From NCBI GenBank assembly GCA_947630025.1, contig CANRFZ010000011.1, positions 1-64,000 on the forward strand: 64,000 nucleotides of DNA, given 5' to 3'. This document shows, piece by piece, positions 59,618-64,000 of this stretch. The number at the start of each line of letters is the position of its first letter. The first letter of the stretch is position 1. The stretch is from an uncultured Lachnospiraceae bacterium (lineage in GTDB: Bacteria; Bacillota; Clostridia; Lachnospirales; Lachnospiraceae). The notes below the pieces were generated by a model. It saw nothing but the letters and a program-made list of their open reading frames with translations. It ran no database searches and had not been told where the DNA came from. Made by a program: the position numbers and the translations under genes.

Positions 59618-60730
59618 TTATACTTTGCCCTGCAGATGATATACGAACGCCAGCACCTCCGCCACCGCCTGATAGAGCTCCGGCGGCACCACGCTGCCGA
59701 TGTCCACATTGGCGTACAGCATACGTGCCAGAGGCTTGTTCTCCACGATCTCGATATGATGCTCCTTCGCTTCTTCCTTGATCTTCTGCGCCAGATAGTC
59801 GGCGCCCTTGGCGATCACATAGGGAGCGTCGTAGAGCTCGGGATCGTACTTGATGGCCACCGCATAATGCGTCGGGTTCGTGATGACCACGTCCGCCTGC
59901 GGGAGCTGCTGCATCATACGCCTGCGGGAAGCCTCCTGCATCCGCTGGCGCTGCTTGCTCTTGATCTGGGGATCTCCCTCTTGGTTCTTGTACTCGTCCT
60001 TGACTTCCTGCTTCGTCATCTTCATGTCGTTCTTGAACTTTACCTTCTGGTAAATATAGTCCAGCAGCGCGATGATGACATAGAAAGCCGATATCCTGAG
60101 CCCTAAGTTGACTACCAGCGTGCCGATCAGCATGATCCCCTGATTCAGCGGCAGATCGTAAAACTGGTAGATGGGCGGCATATTCTTTCGCAGGTAGGAG
60201 TAGACCACATATCCCACCAGTGCGATCTTTAGCAGCGATTTGAGCAGCTCCACCAGCGAGTTGACGGATAAGAACCGCTTAAACCCGTTCACCGGATTCA
60301 GCTTGCTGAACTTGGGCTGCAGCGGCTTGGTGGTAGGCTTCCACTTCACCTGCGCCACGTCCGCCACGACGCACACCAGCACGCCGACCAGCAGAAACGG
60401 CGCCATAATCAGCAGAATCCGCAGCAGGGCGCTGATAAAAAGCGTGCTGATCGTCTGCTCCTGTATGTGTCCGTCGTACAACTTGATATACTCCGGTATC
60501 TGCGAGTAGATGTCGTACATATTTCCCACAAAAAACGTGGCCATATATCTGGTCCAGAGGTAGACTAACGAGAAGAACGCCAGCAGCTCCAGCGCGTTGC
60601 TGATCTCCTTGCTCTTGGCCACCTGGCCTTCCTTGCGGGCGTCGTCCAGCTTCTTGGCGGTAGGCTCCTCGGTCTTCTCACCGCCGGGCCCGTCCTTGGC
60701 AAAGAACTGGAGATTGTATGCTAAGATCAC
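59618..60730 (-). CDS. flhB: flagellar export switch protein FlhB
   Basis: 370 residues, GTG start at 60730 overlapping the fliR stop as GTGA. Four membrane helices and the autocleavage motif in VVITNPTHYAVAIKY (NPTH). Controls the change from rod/hook to filament export. The cytosolic end has KSKQRQRMQEASRRRMMQQL. Confidence 0.97.
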   Translation of the reverse strand: MILAYNLQFFAKDGPGGEKTEEPTAKKLDDARKEGQVAKSKEISNALELLAFFSLVYLWTRYMATFFVGNMYDIYSQIPEYIKLYDGHIQEQTISTLFISALLRILLIMAPFLLVGVLVCVVADVAQVKWKPTTKPLQPKFSKLNPVNGFKRFLSVNSLVELLKSLLKIALVGYVVYSYLRKNMPPIYQFYDLPLNQGIMLIGTLVVNLGLRISAFYVIIALLDYIYQKVKFKNDMKMTKQEVKDEYKNQEGDPQIKSKQRQRMQEASRRRMMQQLPQADVVITNPTHYAVAIKYDPELYDAPYVIAKGADYLAQKIKEEAKEHHIEIVENKPLARMLYANVDIGSVVPPELYQAVAEVLAFVYHLQGKV

Positions 60731-61506
60731 GTCATCCCCTCCATAAAGGATACGATCATTTCCTTCATCTCCCGAAACACATAATCCGCCGCGCCGGGCA
60801 GGATGCGCACTGTCAGGAACAGAATCCCCAGCCCGACCAGCACTTTCATCTGCATTCCCACCGCAAACATATTCATCTGCGGCGAGATCTTGGCCAGAAT
60901 GCCGAGCACCGCGTTGAGCAGCAGCATCGTGCAGAAGATCGGCAGGATAATGCGGAATCCCATCGTGATATAGTCGCCCAGAAACTTGATCACGGAGCCG
61001 ATCAGCGATTCCGAGTCAAACACCGCGCCGTTGACGGGGATCAGCGTGAAACTGTCCACCAGCGCGCTGAGCAGATATTGGTACATCCCCGTGACGATCA
61101 TAAAAAGCGTGAAGATATACTGGTAAAACACGCCGGTAAAAGTCGCCTGCTCTCTGGTCGCCGGGTCCACCAGCGAGACCATCGACACGCCGATCTCCAT
61201 ATCGGCGATGCTGCCCGCAAAGGACGTGACCGCCACACAGATCTGCGCGCCCCAGCCGATCAGAAACCCCGTCAGCGCCTCCTTCATCACCACCACCGCA
61301 TAGCCCAGAAGCGTACTGTATACGACGTCGCTCCGATCCACCGACATATAGACCAGATAGGACAGGAAGATACTGAACACGATCTTGACGCTCCGGGGGA
61401 CGCCGTTTAACGAGAAAAAAGGCGCCACAAACACGAAACAGGAAATCCTCACCAGCACCAGCAGAAAATATTCAAGGTCCGCATAGGTAAAGGTCACATC
61501 GATCAT
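60727..61506 (-). CDS. fliR: flagellar export gate protein FliR
   Basis: 259 residues, polytopic, with FVFVAPFFSLNGVPRSVKI near the start and GFRIILPIFCTMLLLNAVLGILAKISPQMNMFAVGMQMKV, typical of FliR. Part of the FliPQR pore. Followed by overlapping flhB. Confidence 0.96.
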   Translation of the reverse strand: MIDVTFTYADLEYFLLVLVRISCFVFVAPFFSLNGVPRSVKIVFSIFLSYLVYMSVDRSDVVYSTLLGYAVVVMKEALTGFLIGWGAQICVAVTSFAGSIADMEIGVSMVSLVDPATREQATFTGVFYQYIFTLFMIVTGMYQYLLSALVDSFTLIPVNGAVFDSESLIGSVIKFLGDYITMGFRIILPIFCTMLLLNAVLGILAKISPQMNMFAVGMQMKVLVGLGILFLTVRILPGAADYVFREMKEMIVSFMEGMT

Positions 61507-61519
61507 ACCGACTCACGCC

Positions 61520-61789
61520 TCATCTGATATAATTGCCGAAGCTGCTCCACAGGCTGGTCATATACTCCACCATGTTGTTCATGATCCAGTGTCCCAGCAG
61601 GATCAGCGTCAGAAAAATGGCAAGAATCTTAGGCACAAACGTCAGCGTCTGCTCCTGAATCGACGTGACCGTCTGAAAGATGCTGACGATCAGGCCCACG
61701 CACAACGATACGAGCAGAAGCGGCGCCGCGCATTTAATGATCGTAAAGATTGCCTCCTGCGCAATCGCAGTGACGTCATCAATAACCAT
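61520..61789 (-). CDS. fliQ: flagellar export gate protein FliQ
   Basis: 89 residues from the ATG at 61789 (MVIDDVTAIAQEAIFTIIK), 6 nt after GGAGG; the ORF-track ATG two codons earlier abuts the site. Two membrane helices with the conserved GLIVSIFQTVTSIQEQTLTFVPKI. Confidence 0.96.
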   Translation of the reverse strand: MVIDDVTAIAQEAIFTIIKCAAPLLLVSLCVGLIVSIFQTVTSIQEQTLTFVPKILAIFLTLILLGHWIMNNMVEYMTSLWSSFGNYIR

Positions 61790-61801
61790 ACTCATCCTCC
61801 G

Positions 61802-62683
61802 CTAAATATAAAAGCTCTCCACCAGACTCTTGATGATCAGGTACCAGCCGTCCGCCAGCACAAAGAGCAGGATCTTGAACGGCATCGAAATCGTCGTCGG
61901 CGGCAGCATCATCATACCCATGCTCATCAGCGTGGACGCCACCACCATATCTATCACGATGAACGGAATATAAATCAAAAAGCCGATGATAAACGCATAC
62001 CGCAGCTCGCTGATGATATAGCTGGGGATCAGCACGCTCATCGGAATCTCGTCCAGCTCGCCGTTCCACTCCAGCCTGTCGATGGCCATAAAGAGGCTGA
62101 CGTCCTTCTTCTGCGTCTGCTTATACAGATGCTCCCTGATCGGAACCGACGCCTTCTCCAGAGCTTCCTCCTGCGTCAGCTCCCCCGCCTCGAACGGCAC
62201 CACGGCCTCCGTGTAGACGGCGGTCAGCGTGGGCTGCATGATAAAAAACGTCAAAAAGAGCGCGATGCCTATCAGTACCGTGTTAGGCGGCGCCGTCTGC
62301 GTGTTCAGCGCCTGCCTCGTAAAGTGCAGGACGATGATGATCCGGGTAAACGAGGTCATCGTGACGATCAGCGTCGGCGCGATGGCGATCAGCGTCAGTA
62401 TGATCAGAATGCGCAGCGCGCCGTTGATACTGCCGTTGCCGTCTCCGTACGTGATCGTAAACGTGTTGCCGATATTCAGTTCCGCAAGTTCGTCGGCGTC
62501 CTGCGACTCCCCCGGTTCCCGCAGATTCGTCTGGTCATCCGTCACGCCGGTGAGGTTGGAATCGCGGTAGGGCGTGTCGGCAGTCGCATATACCGTCAGC
62601 TTACTGTTTAGACACAATATGCCTGCCAGTAACAGCAGGCACATCATTTTCGCCAAATGATATACGGAAAAGTATTTCTTCAT
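61802..62683 (-). CDS. fliP: flagellar export gate protein FliP
   Basis: 293 residues with a signal-like N-terminus (MMCLLLLAGILCLNSKLTVYA), then LTLIAIAPTLIVTMTSFTRIIIVL and the FliP end YIPFIVIDMVVASTLMSMGMMMLPPTTISMPFKILLFVLADGW. Overlaps the fliO stop by 4 bp. Confidence 0.97.
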   Translation of the reverse strand: MKKYFSVYHLAKMMCLLLLAGILCLNSKLTVYATADTPYRDSNLTGVTDDQTNLREPGESQDADELAELNIGNTFTITYGDGNGSINGALRILIILTLIAIAPTLIVTMTSFTRIIIVLHFTRQALNTQTAPPNTVLIGIALFLTFFIMQPTLTAVYTEAVVPFEAGELTQEEALEKASVPIREHLYKQTQKKDVSLFMAIDRLEWNGELDEIPMSVLIPSYIISELRYAFIIGFLIYIPFIVIDMVVASTLMSMGMMMLPPTTISMPFKILLFVLADGWYLIIKSLVESFYI

Positions 62684-63066
62684 TCGTCTCGCCCATCTTC
62701 GTTTCCCGAAGAATCCTTTTGCTGAAGTTTCCCGAGAATCTCTTTAAAATTAAGCGTCTGCGGCGCGTCCGTGCCGGACAGTGCCAGATCCTGCTCAGGT
62801 ATCTCTGTCAACATTGTAACAGTATCCTTGCAGATTGCCACGGCCAAATATTTCCTGCCGACTCTGACGATCTGGATGTACTTATTGCTGCCCGGCAGAC
62901 GGATCATGTCCAGCGTCTCCAGATTGGCGTTGGTATTCTTGGTCTTCTGGTAGCCCGCCGTCCATTTCGTAACCCAATAAGTAACAAGCAGTACGAATAC
63001 AAAGATGATCAGTACCGTTATAAACTGTATATAGGAATCGGTTCTGGCCGACACCGTGAGCAGCAT
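62680..63066 (-). CDS. fliO: flagellar protein FliO
   Basis: 128 residues from the ATG at 63066, which shares the last A of the cheY stop (TAATG); the ORF track's 169 aa version reads back through cheY. One membrane helix (YIQFITVLIIFVFVLLVTYWVTKW) and the short FliO domain (LIRLPGSNKYIQIVRVGRKYLAVAICKD-like). Helps assemble FliP. Confidence 0.9.
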   Translation of the reverse strand: MLLTVSARTDSYIQFITVLIIFVFVLLVTYWVTKWTAGYQKTKNTNANLETLDMIRLPGSNKYIQIVRVGRKYLAVAICKDTVTMLTEIPEQDLALSGTDAPQTLNFKEILGKLQQKDSSGNEDGRDE

Positions 63067-63428
63067 TACCCCACTACCTTTTTGACGGCTTCCAGCACGC
63101 GGTCCGCCTGGAAAGGCTTTACGATAAAGTCCTTTGCGCCCGACTGGATGGACTCGATAACCATCGCCTGCTGGCCCATCGCGGAGCACATGATGATCAT
63201 CGCGCCCGGATCGGACTCCTTGATCTTTTTGAGCGCCTGAATACCGTCCATCTCGGGCATCGTGATGTCCATCAGCACCAGATCGGGTTTCAGCTCGTTG
63301 TACTTCTCGACAGCCTTAGCGCCGTTCTCCGCTTCGCCCGCAACATTGTACCCGTTCTTGGTCAGGATGTCTTTGATCATCATCCGCATGAATGCTGCAT
63401 CGTCACATATCAAAATATTCTTTGCCAT
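63066..63428 (-). CDS. cheY: chemotaxis response regulator CheY
   Basis: 120 residues, a single receiver domain: ILICDDAAFMRMMIKDIL (acid pair), phospho-Asp in LVLMDITMPEMDG (about 54), MCSAMGQ (Thr/Ser switch position), and DFIVKPFQ with the conserved Lys. Carries the signal from CheA to the motor. GGAGAG site. Follows fliY as in B. subtilis. Confidence 0.96.
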   Translation of the reverse strand: MAKNILICDDAAFMRMMIKDILTKNGYNVAGEAENGAKAVEKYNELKPDLVLMDITMPEMDGIQALKKIKESDPGAMIIMCSAMGQQAMVIESIQSGAKDFIVKPFQADRVLEAVKKVVG

Positions 63429-63448
63429 CTTTTCTCTCCTATCGCTCT

Positions 63449-64000
63449 TTATTTGATGATTTCGGTTACTCTAACGCCAAAACTCTCCTCGATTACTACG
63501 ACCTCGCCCTTGGCAACGAACTTGCCGTTGACCAGTACGTCGATCGGTTCACCGGCTATCTTATCCAGCTCGATGATCGTGCCGGGTGAGAAATCCAAAA
63601 TATCCGATATGGATTTTGATGTCCTTCCGAGTTCCACCGTGACTTCCAGCGGCACATCCCGTATCAGGCCGATGTTCTCCTGAATCTGCGCCGGGTTGAA
63701 ATCGTTGGAAAAGCTCTGGAACTGGGCCGGCTGAATGTTCATGTTCGCCTGCGGCATCATCTGCATCATAGGCATCTGCATCTGCGGCATTCCCATGCCC
63801 ATGCCCATATTCATGTTCATCTGGCTCATGTCCATCTGCGGAGCCATCTGGGGCGCCATCTGTGGAGCCATCTGAGGGGCCATCTGGGGCGCGGCCTGTG
63901 CCGCCGGAGCGGGTGCGGGCGCCGGTGTGGGAGCCGCCGCGGGTGCGGGTGCAGGCGCGGGTTCCGGTTCGGCATCGCCCATCTGGTTCTGCAGGAACGT
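63449..64000 (-). CDS. fliY: flagellar motor switch protein FliY/FliN, cut by the window
   Basis: The C-terminal part is present: a Pro/Ala linker, four APQM repeats, Met/Asn/Gln-rich stretches, then the FliN domain ([71 protein letters not shown]). The reading frame stays open past 63982 to the window end (LQNQ before the Met), so the start, and any CheC-like phosphatase domain that would make it FliY, lies outside. The linker's low complexity is unusual. Confidence 0.92.
   Translation of the reverse strand, partial: TFLQNQMGDAEPEPAPAPAPAAAPTPAPAPAPAAQAAPQMAPQMAPQMAPQMAPQMDMSQMNMNMGMGMGMPQMQMPMMQMMPQANMNIQPAQFQSFSNDFNPAQIQENIGLIRDVPLEVTVELGRTSKSISDILDFSPGTIIELDKIAGEPIDVLVNGKFVAKGEVVVIEESFGVRVTEIIK

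Overview
This 64 kb window looks like chromosome of a motile, anaerobic Clostridia, most likely a Lachnospiraceae member. The evidence is the gene content and style: GC-rich third positions with AT-rich intergenic regions, strong AGGAGG-type ribosome sites, a B. subtilis-like fla/che gene order combined with Lachnospiraceae-type accessory genes, a Thr T-box, a NifS/NifU iron-sulphur operon with an Rrf2 regulator, an A-type flavodiiron protein and a Firmicute-type infC-rpmI-rplT leader. No source database could be consulted; all assignments come from reading the sequence and the supplied translations.

Layout. (1) 0-1.2 kb: an Abi-family (HEPN) protein preceded by a promoter and a short terminated hairpin RNA, which looks like an abiF-type toxin with RNA partner. 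(2) 1.2-6.9 kb, minus strand: nifS-nifU-Rrf2-ZIP-aldo/keto reductase-MATE, driven by a near-consensus promoter whose -10 is overlapped by a 31 bp dyad. (3) 7-13 kb: an ECF sigma/anti-sigma pair, a second MATE exporter with a hexanucleotide repeat in its leader, a CapA-like lipoprotein and a repeat-rich membrane protein. (4) 13-22 kb: tRNA-Pro with the uncommon AGG anticodon, a GGDEF-EAL protein, PepD, infC-rpmI-rplT with leader attenuator, DUF1540, thrS with T-box, and a SEC-C protein. (5) 22-33 kb, accessory: a RelE/ParE-type pair, a second ECF sigma/anti-sigma pair, a flavodiiron protein, a type I toxin-antitoxin-like locus missed by the ORF track, an ORF6N protein, HAD, LysR, purA, a BspA-like leucine-rich-repeat lipoprotein and a MerR regulator.

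(6) 33.3-40.9 kb, minus strand: a tightly coupled four-gene cassette encoding a dynamin-like GTPase, a 1240-residue HerA/DUF87-type ATPase with a long Ser/Thr/Gly-rich insert, an HNH/EndoVII-like putative nuclease toxin and a DUF6985-like putative immunity protein. This is my best candidate for an undescribed conflict or toxin-delivery system. (7) 41-44.4 kb: a metal efflux set of an ArsR regulator, a P1B ATPase lacking a metal-binding domain, and a CDF transporter. (8) 44.4-64 kb, minus strand: the distal half of a large fla/che operon, from fliY (cut by the window end) through cheY, fliO, fliP, fliQ, fliR, flhB, flhA, flhF, flhG, a PilZ protein, cheB, cheA, cheW, cheC, cheD and sigma-28, followed by FapA and several lineage-specific small proteins.

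The flagellar genes build the type III export gate (FliOPQR, FlhAB), place the organelle (FlhF/FlhG), tune it (PilZ, CheY/FliY) and encode the chemotaxis kinase with two adaptation branches (CheB; CheC/CheD). Many start/stop overlaps show translational coupling.
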